Assembly: GCF_947491715.1 (NCBI RefSeq)
Contig: NZ_CANLKR010000003.1
Location: 151,011-215,010, forward strand
Reading direction: 5' to 3'
Source of the DNA: an uncultured Shewanella sp.
Lineage (GTDB): Bacteria; Pseudomonadota; Gammaproteobacteria; Enterobacterales; Shewanellaceae
DNA: 64,000 nucleotides
Numbering within the stretch: the first letter of the stretch is position 1; each line of letters opens with the position of its first letter. Positions 46,356 through 56,189 of the stretch are shown here, one piece after another. Under the pieces are notes generated by a model. The model saw only the letters and a program-made list of their open reading frames with translations. It did no database searches and had not been told where the DNA came from. The position numbers and the translations under genes are program-made.

Positions 46356-48404
46356 TCACTCCGTCCCTATGACTAATGTCAATTCAGCATCTTTATCTGA
46401 ACGTCGAATAATTTCAGGGATCCAAGCTTGTTCTTCTACTGCGGACTTTAAAAAGAAATTTAACGTCTTTTCAATAGTTTGCTCCATTTTTATATGGGGC
46501 TCCCAATTCAGCAGTTTTTTGGCATTGTGAATACTGGGTCGTCTGTGCTGAACATCTTGATAGCCGTCACCATAAAAAGACTGACTTTCAACTAAATTGT
46601 AGCCAGCAAAAGGCGGGAATTGGTTGCGAAGTGGGTGTTGCTCAAATTTATCCACTAAGATCTCGGCCATTTGCTTGATACTGGCTTCATTCTCAGGGGA
46701 ACCAATATTAATGATTTGTCCATTACAGACTGCATTTTTGTTTTCAATAATTCGAAATAAGGCTTCGATAGCTTCAGAAATATCAGTAAAGCATCGTTTT
46801 TGTTCGCCGCCGTCGATGAGTTTTATGGGCGTGCCTTCCACTAAATTTAAAATCAATTGGGTGATGGCACGGCTGGAACCAATGCGAGCAGAGTCTAAGC
46901 TGTCTAATTTTGGGCCCATCCAATTAAAGGGTCTAAAAAGGGTAAATGATAAATTATCTTGTTTACCGTAAGCCCAAATGATCCTATCAAGTAGCTGTTT
47001 TGATGCTGAATAAATCCAACGTTGTCGATTAATGGGGCCTGTGACCAATGATGAGGTATCTTCATTAAACTCTTCGTCGCTACACATGCCATAAACTTCA
47101 GATGTCGATGGGAAAATAATGCGTTTGTTGTATTTTACACAGGCTCGAACGACCTTGAGGTTTTCTTCAAAATCCAGTTCAAATACTCGCAGCGGATTAC
47201 GGGTATATTCGATAGGTGTTGCAATGGCGACTAAAGGTAAAACAATGTCACATTTCTTGATGTGATATTCAATCCATTCACTGTGTATGGTGATATCACC
47301 TTCGACAAAATGAAAGTCAGGATCCCCTAAATATTGTTTTATCTGGCTTGAACTCATATCCATGGCATAAATTTCATATTGGCCATCATCGAGTAAGCGT
47401 TTAGTGAGATGATTACCAATAAAGCCATTCGCGCCCATGATAAGGACTTTTTTTCGTTTTTTGGCTGATAGCATTGCGCTGGCTTGGGGGCCAAAGCGCA
47501 TACCTTTGACTAAGTGCAGATCATTGACCAGTTGATCGCCATTGAGGTATAACCCGCTTTCTGCCTGCCCCGCTTCAATAATTAGGGCGCCTTGATGGCA
47601 GGCGACAGTCAGTGGCGCGGTATTTATGATGGTACCGACCGAGGCCTCTGTAGGGGTATTAATGGGCCTGGCTTGCCAAATAATGACTTTGTTATTGCCT
47701 AAAAAAGAAAATGCGCCGGGAAAGGGGTCGGTCACTGCGCGAATAAGGTTAAATATACGAAGAGGTGGTTCGGCCCATTTTATTTCGCCATCAGCGGGGG
47801 TTCTGCGGCCATAATAACTGGCTTGGCTATGATCTTGTGGTGTTAATGTATGGGTGTTTTGCTTTATTTTAGGCAAGACGTCTCTTAATAACTCGCTGCT
47901 CAATTGTGTCATTCTTTGGTGTAGGCTCGCTGCGGTATCACTGAGGGTGATAGGTAAAGAAGCGGCTGCGACGATATCGCCCTCATCAGGCTTATTTGTC
48001 ATGGTATGTAATGTCACACCGGTTTGTGTTTCACCATTAATGAGCGCCCAATTAATCGGCGCGCGTCCACGATAGCGGGGCAGTAAGGATCCATGAAGAT
48101 TAAACCCGCCTTGTGGTGCAACATCGAGAATATCTTGGCAGAGCAGGTGTCTGTAATAAAAAGAGAATAGGCAATCGGGTGATAGCTGACGGATACGTTC
48201 TACCCACAGTGGATGGTTGACATCATCCGGTGCGAACACGGGAATATTAAAGCTGGCCGCGAGCTTAGCAACGGATCCAAAGAAAACCTGTTCTTTGGGA
48301 TTATCTAAATGAGTAAAAACAGCTAAGATTTCGATGCCCGCTTCATGTAAACTTTGAATCGCGGCGCAACCGATATTATGGTAAGCAAATACAACGGCTT
48401 TCAT
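46356..48404 (-). CDS. arnA: Bifunctional ArnA: UDP-L-Ara4N formyltransferase and UDP-glucuronate decarboxylase
   Basis: ArnA oxidatively decarboxylates UDP-glucuronate (C-terminal domain) and formylates UDP-L-Ara4N (N-terminal domain). The 682-residue product has the formyltransferase part first (residues about 1-300, with [19 protein letters not shown]) and an SDR-type decarboxylase after it (about 325-680, with [16 protein letters not shown] and the catalytic YSASKQ). The start at 48404 ([13 protein letters not shown]) follows aagga; an upstream in-frame start at 48440 adds 12 unlikely residues. A 142-base gap separates it from arnC, wider than elsewhere in the operon. Confidence 0.95.
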   Translation of the reverse strand: MKAVVFAYHNIGCAAIQSLHEAGIEILAVFTHLDNPKEQVFFGSVAKLAASFNIPVFAPDDVNHPLWVERIRQLSPDCLFSFYYRHLLCQDILDVAPQGGFNLHGSLLPRYRGRAPINWALINGETQTGVTLHTMTNKPDEGDIVAAASLPITLSDTAASLHQRMTQLSSELLRDVLPKIKQNTHTLTPQDHSQASYYGRRTPADGEIKWAEPPLRIFNLIRAVTDPFPGAFSFLGNNKVIIWQARPINTPTEASVGTIINTAPLTVACHQGALIIEAGQAESGLYLNGDQLVNDLHLVKGMRFGPQASAMLSAKKRKKVLIMGANGFIGNHLTKRLLDDGQYEIYAMDMSSSQIKQYLGDPDFHFVEGDITIHSEWIEYHIKKCDIVLPLVAIATPIEYTRNPLRVFELDFEENLKVVRACVKYNKRIIFPSTSEVYGMCSDEEFNEDTSSLVTGPINRQRWIYSASKQLLDRIIWAYGKQDNLSFTLFRPFNWMGPKLDSLDSARIGSSRAITQLILNLVEGTPIKLIDGGEQKRCFTDISEAIEALFRIIENKNAVCNGQIINIGSPENEASIKQMAEILVDKFEQHPLRNQFPPFAGYNLVESQSFYGDGYQDVQHRRPSIHNAKKLLNWEPHIKMEQTIEKTLNFFLKSAVEEQAWIPEIIRRSDKDAELTLVIGTE

Positions 48405-48546
48405 ATTGCATCCTTGTATAAAAGTGAAGTCACCCAACATCGTGTGACGGTCAATGTCACTAGGCGGATTAGTCGCATGGTTAATATTCGACTTCGTTTA
48501 TGTTTTGTTTATTTGGCTTTGCTATTACATCAGAACATGGTTTTCA

Positions 48547-49557
48547 TTATGGAGTTTGTTTTATAGCGATCACCGTTTGGTTTTGCTCTCTGACTTGTTG
48601 GCTCGCTTCTCCAATGAGGATCTCTTGTACATAATATCGTGGTCGCGCTCGCACATCGGAGTAAATGCGGCCAATGTACTCACCTAATAATCCTAAACCG
48701 ATAAATTGTGCGCCAATAAAAATAAAGAGAATGGAAAATAAGGGGAAAATGCCATCGACGCCCCATTCACTGCCATAGATAAAGCGCAAAAAGAATAAGC
48801 CCAAACCGAATAATACGCCAATGGAGGCAATGCCACCGCCAATAAGACTTAACAGTCTCAATGGGGCGGTTGTCATACTCGTGAGTAAATCAAACATTAA
48901 ATTAATCAGGGCCATAAAGTTATATTTTGAATCCCCTTGAATACGTTCATGATGAGCGACTTCAATTTCAGCGGTACGGCGAGCAAAGCCATTGGCAAGA
49001 ATAGGAATAAAAGTACTTCTTTCATGGCAGGCTAGCATAGCTTGCACTACGTGATGGCGATACGCTCTTAACATGCAGCCGTAATCATTCATTTCAACAC
49101 CCGTGGATCGTTTAACGATGTGATTGATGATTTTAGAAGGAAAGCGTCGCAGTATACTGTCTTGTCTGTTTTTTCTGATGGTGCCGACGGCATCAAAGCC
49201 TTCTTCTGCTTTGGCAATTAATTTGGGGATCTCTTCTGGTGGGTTTTGTAGATCGGCATCTAAGGTAATAATCAGATCGCCACGGACATGTTCAAAACCT
49301 GCCATGATGGCATTGTGTTGACCATAATTACGATTAAGCATGATACCGACAATGTGACTGTGAGGTGCCGATGAGGCGGCTTCAATGAGTTCGGCGCTAT
49401 TATCTTGGCTGCCATCATCAATCAGGATAATTTCGTACTTTTTATTCAGTTGACTCATGGTTGCGGTGGTGCGGTGAATGAGCTCAGGTAAACACGCTTG
49501 TTCATTGTATACCGGAATAACAATGGAGATGAATGTAATAGCTTGATTATGCTTCAT
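48547..49557 (-). CDS. arnC: ArnC, undecaprenyl-phosphate L-Ara4FN transferase
   Basis: ArnC moves L-Ara4FN from UDP to undecaprenyl phosphate on the cytoplasmic face. The 336-residue protein has a GT2 domain ([36 protein letters not shown], and the [12 protein letters not shown] region) and two C-terminal membrane helices (about residues 235-260 and 270-295). The start overlaps the end of arnB by 11 bases. Confidence 0.94.
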   Translation of the reverse strand: MKHNQAITFISIVIPVYNEQACLPELIHRTTATMSQLNKKYEIILIDDGSQDNSAELIEAASSAPHSHIVGIMLNRNYGQHNAIMAGFEHVRGDLIITLDADLQNPPEEIPKLIAKAEEGFDAVGTIRKNRQDSILRRFPSKIINHIVKRSTGVEMNDYGCMLRAYRHHVVQAMLACHERSTFIPILANGFARRTAEIEVAHHERIQGDSKYNFMALINLMFDLLTSMTTAPLRLLSLIGGGIASIGVLFGLGLFFLRFIYGSEWGVDGIFPLFSILFIFIGAQFIGLGLLGEYIGRIYSDVRARPRYYVQEILIGEASQQVREQNQTVIAIKQTP

Positions 49558-50722
49558 GGTGTTGCTCCGAGATCTGGATGATGGCGCTGATCACCCGGTT
49601 AACATCATCAGGGATCATGTTCGGGAAAAGGGGTAAAGAGCAGATTTGTTCACTGTTTATGATGGTGTTAGATAATCTGTCCTCAATATCATTCAGCGAA
49701 TTTTGGTGTAATTCGCGATAATAGTGTTGACTGTGACACGCTTTAAAATGGATACCCGTGCCTATGTTATGTGTTTTGAGTGCTTCAATGAAATCATCTC
49801 TATTGAGGCCGAAAGTCAAGGGGTCGATGCGCACAATAAAAAGGTGCCAGCAATGGGTATGGGGATAATGAGGCACACTTAAAGGTGTGATCCCCGTAAT
49901 AGACTGGAGCTTATCTTGATATAATTTGGCGAGTTGTTGACGTTTTTTAGTTATTTTATCAATACGTTGTAGTTGACCAATTGCTAACACGGCACAGAGA
50001 TCGGGCATATTGTATTTAAAACCCGGTTCGATAACCTCTGCTTGTGGACGACGTCCTTGGTGCTCTCTGTCAAAGGCATCGACGCCTAAACCATGAAAAC
50101 GCAAACGGCGAATGCGTTCGGCAAGGGCTTTATCTTGTGTCGTGAATATGCCCCCTTCTGCGGTGGTAATGTTTTTGATAGCGTGTAGGGAGAAAATACA
50201 ATGCCCAGTTTGGCCTATGGGGCGATCTTTATAGTATGTGCCTAGGGCATGAGCAGCATCTTCAAGAATGGGAATGTTATAGCGTGTTGATAAAGCATAA
50301 AGCGCATCAATATCCAGCGGCGCTCCGGCATAATGTACCGGAATAATGAGCTTTGTCTTTGAAGTAATGAGTGAACCAATTCGCTCGGCATCGGTCATTA
50401 AGGTATCGGGATCCACATCAACAAAAACGGGCTTAGCGCCCAATAATGTGATCATATTAACGGTGGATACCCAAGTTAACGACGGGGTGATCACTTCATC
50501 TCCTGGGCCTATTCCCAGTGCCAATAAGGCTAAGTGCATGCCTGCTGTGGCGCTGCTCAGTGTGACGGCATAGGCAGCGCCTGTGTGTTGGGTGATTAAG
50601 GTTTCTAAGGCATGACATTGCTGACCTGTTGTGATCCAGCCGCTTTGAAGCACTTCGATAACCGCATTAATATCATTGTCATCCAACGCTGGTCGGCACA
50701 ATGGTAAAAATTCTTTATTCAT
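49547..50722 (-). CDS. arnB: ArnB, UDP-4-amino-4-deoxy-L-arabinose aminotransferase
   Basis: ArnB makes UDP-L-Ara4N from the 4-keto sugar with PLP and glutamate. The 391-residue protein starts [18 protein letters not shown] and has the DegT/DnrJ/EryC1 pattern: [13 protein letters not shown], the internal EDAAHALG, and the PLP lysine in [15 protein letters not shown] (about residue 187). The ATG at 50722 is preferred over 50728 because AGGA lies five bases ahead of it. It is the first gene of a complete arnBCADTEF operon. Confidence 0.95.
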   Translation of the reverse strand: MNKEFLPLCRPALDDNDINAVIEVLQSGWITTGQQCHALETLITQHTGAAYAVTLSSATAGMHLALLALGIGPGDEVITPSLTWVSTVNMITLLGAKPVFVDVDPDTLMTDAERIGSLITSKTKLIIPVHYAGAPLDIDALYALSTRYNIPILEDAAHALGTYYKDRPIGQTGHCIFSLHAIKNITTAEGGIFTTQDKALAERIRRLRFHGLGVDAFDREHQGRRPQAEVIEPGFKYNMPDLCAVLAIGQLQRIDKITKKRQQLAKLYQDKLQSITGITPLSVPHYPHTHCWHLFIVRIDPLTFGLNRDDFIEALKTHNIGTGIHFKACHSQHYYRELHQNSLNDIEDRLSNTIINSEQICSLPLFPNMIPDDVNRVISAIIQISEQHHEA

Positions 50723-50745
50723 AAACATCCTAATTCATAAACATC
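50717..50745. repeat. 13-base direct repeat spanning the arnB start
   Basis: ATTCATAAACATC occurs at 50717-50729 and 50733-50745 (period 16). On the coding strand each copy reads GATGTTTATGAAT. The downstream copy carries the true start and ribosome spacing; the upstream copy gives a decoy start that ends at a TAG after two codons. Confidence 0.6.
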
Positions 50746-51048
50746 TTATCAATTGACTTGAATAAGCGCATTTCCATTGTGTTTTGTAAACCTTCCTTGT
50801 TTTAGTGCTTGTCTTTTTCTTTTAACTTGCGTCTTTTAACATTGTGTATCAATACCATTATTTATAACATTATAAAAACTTTTTGATAACACTTTTTTCT
50901 AACAATGATGTGATTTGATGGTGATAATCACTCACAATTCACAGTAGAACAGGGTTTTATTGGGATAGAAAACAGTGTTTTTATTTAACAGTGTTTTTAT
51001 TTAAGGCAATACATTGAATCAACGATCAGTGGCTTGTATGGGGAAGCG
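50746..51048. other. Divergent region upstream of arnB and the wbuC remnant
   Basis: This should hold the arn promoter. I looked for PmrA- and PhoP-type repeats and did not find a convincing one. A perfect 16-base tandem repeat (CAGTGTTTTTATTTAA twice, 50973-51004) lies toward the wbuC side. No gene is seen. Confidence 0.45.
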
Positions 51049-51536
51049 ATGATAAATACGGTGACACAAGATGATTTTAATACGTTAACAAAAAAGGCGA
51101 GTTAGGTTGAACGAAAGAGGGCACATTTCAATCTTCATGAAACGTCAAATGCCAATGTACAACGTTTGCTAATGGCGATGGAGCCTGGGACGTATATTTG
51201 CCCTCACCGCCATGTTGACAGTCATAAATGGGGAATGTTTATGCTGCTTTCGGGGGAAATTGATGTGCTCATTTTTAATGACGAAGGGGAATTATTGTCT
51301 CGCATACACATGAGTTCAACGGCAACACGCGTGGTTCTATTACCCGCGAATACTTGGCTACTTATGTGGCAAAACAAGCGGGAACATTGGCATTAGAAAT
51401 CAAGGAGGGGCCTTATATTGCTCAGACAGATAAAGAATTTGCACCTTGGGCGCTCATAGAGAACACTCAGAAGACGGCTGTTTTTCTTGAAAGATTACGG
51501 GCGTTACCAGTGGGATCGCAAGCCGGTGTATCTTGA
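51049..51536 (+). pseudogene. wbuC: Decayed WbuC-family cupin gene
   Basis: WbuC is a small cupin metalloprotein found in O-antigen/LPS regions. From the ATG at 51049 the frame reads MINTVTQDDFNTLTKKAS, then an in-frame TAG at 51103-51105. It continues with VERKRAHFNLHE, LLMAMEPGTYICPHRH, LSGEIDVLIFNDEGELL and LLPANTW. Near 51357 the frame shifts, and the rest (TYVAKQAGTLALEIKEGPYI, TDKEFAPWA) is found in another frame, ending at 51536. One nonsense codon plus one frameshift in an otherwise complete family sequence marks it as a pseudogene, unless both are assembly errors. Confidence 0.8.
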
Positions 51537-51575
51537 TGGGCTATGGTTGGAATAGTGGCTTTATTTTTTATCAAA

Positions 51576-51659
51576 AACCAAGCTTTTTATGGGGCTATTA
51601 TACAGAATATAAAAAGCATACAGAATATAAAAAGCATACAGAATATAAAAAGCTTGGTT
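51576..51659. repeat. Three 18-base tandem repeats within a 15-base inverted repeat
   Basis: The unit CATACAGAATATAAAAAG is repeated three times at 51599-51652 (first base of the first copy differs). The inverted repeat AACCAAGCTTTTTAT (51576-51590) and its exact complement (51645-51659) bracket it, the right arm overlapping the last unit. It lies between the wbuC remnant and the convergent channel gene. Confidence 0.7.
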
Positions 51660-51682
51660 GCTATTTTTTGTTGGCCATTAAG

Positions 51683-52543
51683 TTAATTACTGGCTTTTTT
51701 TTGGGGACTATTGTGCCTGTGGACTGAGGGTTCAAGTTTGCCTGATGCTTTGGGGTCTAATAATGCCTTCAATTGACGAATTTCTAATGCCAATTCATCG
51801 AGTGTGACTTTGCCTTCGGCTTTATCTTTTTCGGCTTGTGCTTTGGCATTTTCATCTTCTAATACATTGACCACAATGCCGATCACCATATTGAGAAAAG
51901 CAAACGCGGTAAGGAAAATAAAACTGAGGTAATAAATCCAGCTAAAGCCATAAACGGCCATGGTTTCATACATGACATCAGTCCAATCTTCAAAGGTCAT
52001 GATCCGAAATAAGGTCAGCAGTGAAATGGAGATATCCCCCCAAAGCACGGGGTTTATTTCAGCAAAGAAGGTGGCGCCAACGGCAGCATAAATATAGAAA
52101 ATAATAAACATCAACAACAACACATAACCCAGCTGCGGTAAGGCGCGCAGCAGGGAGTTTAATAATAGGCGCAATTCAGGAATAATGGAGATCATACGCA
52201 AGACTCTGAAAATGCGTACCAGTCGACCAATAATGGCCATTTCACCATTTTCAATAGGAATTAAACTAATGATGACAATGAGTGTATCGAAGACATTCCA
52301 GCCATTATGAAAGAAACGTTTTTTATTTTCTTCTGCTAAAAAACGGACACAAATTTCAAACAGGAAAATGACCGTAATGGCCATGTCGAGCACTTTCACC
52401 ATCCCCACGATCAAGCTGGGCATATTATAGGTTTTAGCGCCAATGAGTAGGGCCGAAAGAATAATAATACTGACGACAAAGAGTTCAAAAATTTTATTAT
52501 TACGTAAGCGAATTGATAACGCTTGAATGTTTTTTATATCCAT
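51683..52543 (-). CDS. Voltage-gated sodium channel homologue (BacNav/NaChBac type)
   Basis: The 286-residue membrane protein has the single-domain six-helix plan of bacterial voltage-gated sodium channels. S1-S3 fill about residues 17-100, and the S4 voltage sensor RLVRIFRVLRM is at about 106-116. S5 follows, then a pore loop and S6 (LSFIFLTAFAFLNMVIGIVV). A C-terminal charged helix (about 230-262) probably forms the tetramer coiled coil. The selectivity filter reads TFEDW instead of the TLESW of NaChBac, keeping the key glutamate with an acidic residue next to it. Bacterial homologues assemble as tetramers. It is convergent with the wbuC remnant and divergent from the AEC carrier gene. Confidence 0.88.
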   Translation of the reverse strand: MDIKNIQALSIRLRNNKIFELFVVSIIILSALLIGAKTYNMPSLIVGMVKVLDMAITVIFLFEICVRFLAEENKKRFFHNGWNVFDTLIVIISLIPIENGEMAIIGRLVRIFRVLRMISIIPELRLLLNSLLRALPQLGYVLLLMFIIFYIYAAVGATFFAEINPVLWGDISISLLTLFRIMTFEDWTDVMYETMAVYGFSWIYYLSFIFLTAFAFLNMVIGIVVNVLEDENAKAQAEKDKAEGKVTLDELALEIRQLKALLDPKASGKLEPSVHRHNSPQKKASN

Positions 52544-52737
52544 AACTAAACATTAAATCAAAGTGGAATTAACAAAGTGGCGATTGTAGAGGAGTTAAGG
52601 GCTTACGCAAAGTAAAAGCTGTTCCAATATCGGGAGTTGTTCAATATGTAGTCATACTTTCAATGAAAAGGCATTGTTATCGTGATTGTGACTCTCGTGA
52701 ATGGGGCTGTATACTGTAGCTTGTTTTGATATTGTGG

Positions 52738-53790
52738 ATGAAAGCGTTAGTGATCTCATTTATTTTTACGGTTATTTTCCCCTTGTTGTTTATTATCTCT
52801 CTTGGCTACCTTTGTGGCTATAAAGTGTTTTTGACTAAAGCGCAAATCACGGGGATAAGCCGTTTTACCTTCTCTTTGAGTATGCCTGTATTTTTATTTC
52901 TAAACATGTATCAGGCCGATCTTAAGGCCAGTTTCGACATGAAAAGTGTCATTGCCTTCTATGTACCTGTGGTGAGTGTGTATATGATTGGCTTTGGATT
53001 GTGGCGATTGATGCTTTATCGACTCCCCCAACAAGCCCTACGAGGGCAGGTTAAAGAAGGGCTGCCATGCCAAGATAATGTTGTCGACAGTACAAGGTTA
53101 ACCCCATTTCCCTTCCTAAGAAAACCGTCGATGGCTGCCAGTGGGGTTTATGCTTTGGCCTGCAGTTATTCTAATACTGTGCTGGTGGGCTTGCCGATCA
53201 TTATTGCGACCTTAGGTGAGACCATGATAGGCCGAGTGTTTACGATTATGACGTTTCACAGTGCGCTGCTATTTGGCTTGACTTACTTTTGTGAGGCGAA
53301 TAGTGGAGCGAATGCTCAGCAAGGCAGCATGTCATGGTCGGGGTTTCTAAAAAGTGTTCTGCTCAATAATATCGTGTTGAGTATAGGTTTAGGTTTGTTG
53401 GTAAATTTAAGTGGGTTCCAACTTTGGTCATTTTTATTCACCGCCTTAGATCTGTTGGCAAAACCGGCGCTTACTTGCGCTTTATTTGTATTAGGCGCCA
53501 ACCTTTGTCGCTACCAGATCCGTCAAGGGTGGGTGGCTGCATTCTGGGCAAGTATGGTTAAACTATTACTCTTACCCAGTTTAGTGTATGTTTTCGGCAA
53601 TGAAATTTTACACATGGATGCAACATCATTAAACCTTGTGGTGCTATTGAGCGCTTCACCTTTAGGGGTGAATGCATATCTTATTGCCGCGCAACTTAAG
53701 CAGCAGCAAGATATTGTGGCCAGTAGTGTGGTACTGTCGACCATACTGTCATTGTTGAGTTTCAGTCTTTGGCTATTTGTGTTGCTGTGA
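52738..53790 (+). CDS. AEC family (auxin efflux carrier-like) transporter
   Basis: The 350-residue inner-membrane protein has about ten hydrophobic helices in two halves. Features shared with AEC carriers are the N-terminal FPLLFIISLGYLCGY, the half-way ALACSYSNTVLVGLPIIIATLGE with its conserved N and G-P turn, and the C-terminal LLSASPLGVNAYLIAAQL. The substrate is probably a small organic anion; the family name does not imply auxin. The ATG at 52738 is the first methionine with a normal start of helix 1. Confidence 0.85.
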   Translation: MKALVISFIFTVIFPLLFIISLGYLCGYKVFLTKAQITGISRFTFSLSMPVFLFLNMYQADLKASFDMKSVIAFYVPVVSVYMIGFGLWRLMLYRLPQQALRGQVKEGLPCQDNVVDSTRLTPFPFLRKPSMAASGVYALACSYSNTVLVGLPIIIATLGETMIGRVFTIMTFHSALLFGLTYFCEANSGANAQQGSMSWSGFLKSVLLNNIVLSIGLGLLVNLSGFQLWSFLFTALDLLAKPALTCALFVLGANLCRYQIRQGWVAAFWASMVKLLLLPSLVYVFGNEILHMDATSLNLVVLLSASPLGVNAYLIAAQLKQQQDIVASSVVLSTILSLLSFSLWLFVLL

Positions 53791-54121
53791 ATGATATAGC
53801 ATCGAATCATACCGCATCCAGAAGACGGTCAGTTTGAGATAGCCTCTTTAACATTGAGGGTTTCTGAGACTAAAGTTGTGTTCCAAGGTGAGTCAGTCTT
53901 AAATGCATTTTCGCTTCGTTTAAGTTAGAGGTGAGGTATTTCTTATCGTTTTGAACTAACGAATTGAAAATTTGCTTATTCATTGGAATGGCTTATGCCC
54001 TAGGTTTAAAGCAGGCATGGAGGAGATTAAGTACAAGGAGAACTTAATCATTTTTCTTGAGTTAATAAGCACTATTTTATCGATGACACATATTGATAAA
54101 AAAGTGCTTAATTGAATGCTA
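53791..54121. other. Non-coding stretch before the MITE-like element
   Basis: No gene is supported. TAAGCACT (54066-54073) and AGTGCTTA (54103-54110) form an inverted repeat ending 11 bases before the MITE-like element. Confidence 0.4.
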
Positions 54122-54392
54122 TTTATACCCAAACCAATTGAAGATGCAGGATTCAGCTGGAATTAAAACATTTTTAGGCAAGGTATTGAGTTTCTGGCTT
54201 AGTCATTCTAAGTTGATACTCAGTAACGCAGTATAAAAGTGTTTTAAACCAGCCCGTTGGGAGTCCGTAAAAACGCTAACTTCTGCGTTGCATGATCTCA
54301 CAAGGCAATAAGCATTCTTTCACTAATGCGCCTTGAATTAAGCCCTTTTACGGGCTCTGAAAACATGCACTTTCAAGTGGTTTGGGTATAAA
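54122..54392. mobile_element. MITE-like element with terminal inverted repeats
   Basis: The 271-base element begins TTTATACCCAAACCA-TTGAA and ends with the near-perfect complement (TTCAA-TGGTTTGGGTATAAA, about 20 of 22 positions paired). It encodes no transposase and has internal stems, for example GCCCTTTTACGGGC near 54340. Such small elements with a TATACCCAAAC end are familiar from intergenic regions of marine gammaproteobacteria. No clear target duplication is visible beyond AT-rich flanks. It lies between the AEC and arsH genes. Confidence 0.7.
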
Positions 54393-54425
54393 GCCTGATA
54401 ATGAGAACAGGTCTGGCGGGGGACC

Positions 54426-55220
54426 TTATTCCCCCACCGCCCGTGTGAAAGTTTGCTCTTGGGCTTTACGTGTTGCTTCATCCAGAGCGGCTTTTTTACG
54501 TTCGCTGTAACGATCCACCAAAAAATCACTGTGATCTCGGGTTAAATGCGTAAAGCGCATCAGCTCTTCCATCACATCGACAATGCGATCGCGAAAAGGT
54601 GAGGCTTTCATGCTGCCATCCTCATGAAACTCATTATACGCTTTGGCAATGGATGATTGATTGGGAATGGTGAGCATGCGCATCCAGCGGCCTAAAATGC
54701 GCATATTATTCACGGCATTAAAACTTTGTGATCCTCCTGTCACTTGCATCACTGCGAGTGTTTTGCCTTGTGTTGGCCTGACTGCACCTGAAGATAAGGG
54801 GATCCAGTCAATTTGTGTTTTCAGTAAACCGGACATATTGCCGTGTATTTCGGGTGATGACCAAACTTGTGCCTCAGACCAAATGACGAGCTCGCGCAGT
54901 TCTTGCACTTTAGGGTGATCTACCGAACCTCCGCCGTCAAATAGAGGTAACCCTTCTGGATTAAAAAAGCGTACCTCGGCGCCCATCGCTGTTAAAATGT
55001 GGCCAGCTTCTTCTGCGCTTAATCGGCTAAAAGAACGTGGACGTAATGATCCATATAACATCAATACTCTTGGTTTATGAGGGGGTGTTATATTCGAAGT
55101 AGTACTCACATTGGCTGTGTTATCGACTTCATTCAATGACTCAGCAGTAGGTAACGTTACGTTAAAGTCTTGCTCGGTTAAATAGTGAGTTAAGCGGGTT
55201 TCTTGAGTGAACTCTTTCAT
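54426..55220 (-). CDS. arsH: ArsH-type NADPH-dependent FMN reductase
   Basis: ArsH is a flavodoxin-fold flavoprotein linked to resistance to organoarsenicals and to quinone or dye reduction. The 264-residue product has the FMN-binding [14 protein letters not shown] (about residue 52), the [19 protein letters not shown] motif (about 117) and [19 protein letters not shown] (about 150), all diagnostic for ArsH. No ars operon genes are beside it; its divergent neighbour is a SigZ-like sigma factor. The N-terminus to residue 45 is low in conservation. Confidence 0.92.
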   Translation of the reverse strand: MKEFTQETRLTHYLTEQDFNVTLPTAESLNEVDNTANVSTTSNITPPHKPRVLMLYGSLRPRSFSRLSAEEAGHILTAMGAEVRFFNPEGLPLFDGGGSVDHPKVQELRELVIWSEAQVWSSPEIHGNMSGLLKTQIDWIPLSSGAVRPTQGKTLAVMQVTGGSQSFNAVNNMRILGRWMRMLTIPNQSSIAKAYNEFHEDGSMKASPFRDRIVDVMEELMRFTHLTRDHSDFLVDRYSERKKAALDEATRKAQEQTFTRAVGE

Positions 55221-55372
55221 GGGGTTTGTCTCTAAAAATGTTATTTATCCATTAAGACGCACTGAATTTGAAAAAGACGACATATTTTTTAGTATTACCA
55301 TTTTTTCGTCTTTTTGCTTGTTTGAGCGTCTTACTTATAATGAATAGATGGATCAATTTGAGGTCAATTAGC

Positions 55373-55966
55373 GTGACGTTAGAGAAAATATGGGATGAAT
55401 ATCGCACCAGTTTAAAAGCCTTTTTACATTTTAAGGTGTCTAATGAGGCGGATGTCGAGGATTTATTGCAAGATATTTTAATTAAGACCCACCAGCATTT
55501 GCATACGGTGCGCAGCGAGAAAGCGATAAAATCATGGTTATTTCAAATTGCGAGTCATACCATCACTGATTATTATCGCCGCAATGCTAAGGTTAAACAT
55601 ATTGATTGGGATGACCCTTTTTTTAGCGACGTGAAAGGGGATATTGTCACAAATACAGGAAAAAAGGACAATCAGGAAGGTACACACGAGGAAACTAAGC
55701 AAGAGTTAGCCCAGTGTATTGAGCCTTTTGTGCATGCATTGTCAAAGGATAATAATCAGTTGTTGACTGCGATAGAGCTTGAAGGTCGGTCACAAAAGGA
55801 TTATGCGGCGGAAAAGGGTATTCCTTATTCAACGATTAAGTCGAGAGTGAAAAAAGCGCGCTCAGAGCTGCGTAAAGTCTTTGATGATTGCTGTCATATG
55901 CAACTCGATAATCAAGGGAATTTAATGGATTATGAGGTGAAAGAGAATAAACATAAACCTTGTTGA
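55373..55966 (+). CDS. sigZ: SigZ-like ECF RNA polymerase sigma factor
   Basis: The 197-residue protein has ECF sigma regions 2 and 4: TLEKIWDEYRTSLKAFLHFK, then DVEDLLQDILIKTHQHL (about residue 30, region 2) and SWLFQIASHTITDYYRRN, followed by YAAEKGIPYSTIKSRVKKAR (about 150, the region 4 helix-turn-helix). The GTG at 55373 is chosen because the conserved sequence begins there and GAGG lies upstream. A longer frame back to 55268 adds a hydrophobic stretch not found in the family. No anti-sigma gene is adjacent. Confidence 0.83.
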   Translation: MTLEKIWDEYRTSLKAFLHFKVSNEADVEDLLQDILIKTHQHLHTVRSEKAIKSWLFQIASHTITDYYRRNAKVKHIDWDDPFFSDVKGDIVTNTGKKDNQEGTHEETKQELAQCIEPFVHALSKDNNQLLTAIELEGRSQKDYAAEKGIPYSTIKSRVKKARSELRKVFDDCCHMQLDNQGNLMDYEVKENKHKPC

Positions 55967-56027
55967 TGGCATTTTATTATACCAATATTTGTTCAGTTGA
56001 TGATTGAATAGGATATTATAAGAAACG

Positions 56028-56051
56028 AAAGCCCCGTAAGGGGCTTTTTTG
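56028..56051 (+). terminator. Terminator of sigZ
   Basis: AAAGCCCC and GGGGCTTT pair around GTAA, with six T residues at the end. Confidence 0.92.
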
Positions 56052-56189
56052 TGTTCAATTTTATCGTTTTATCATTTAAATAATGATGAGTTTCACCTCA
56101 TTTTTTCTTCATTATTGTAAGTATTTGACTTCTTGTACCAATAGGTTCATGATGTGTTTTTACCAAACAGATCCGTGTGGAGAGTAAAG

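Noticed and set aside
51599..51652. Short regular repeats as a CRISPR array
   Set aside because: The 18-base units are directly adjacent with no spacers, and no cas genes are present.
51533..51727. Plus-strand frame of 64 codons reading through the triple repeat (repeated YKKHTE)
   Set aside because: The periodicity comes from the 18-base DNA repeat. No ribosome site is seen, it starts inside the wbuC remnant and it overlaps the convergent channel gene.
54338..54529. Minus-strand frame spanning the right end of the MITE-like element
   Set aside because: It crosses the element boundary and overlaps the end of arsH in another frame; no family resemblance.
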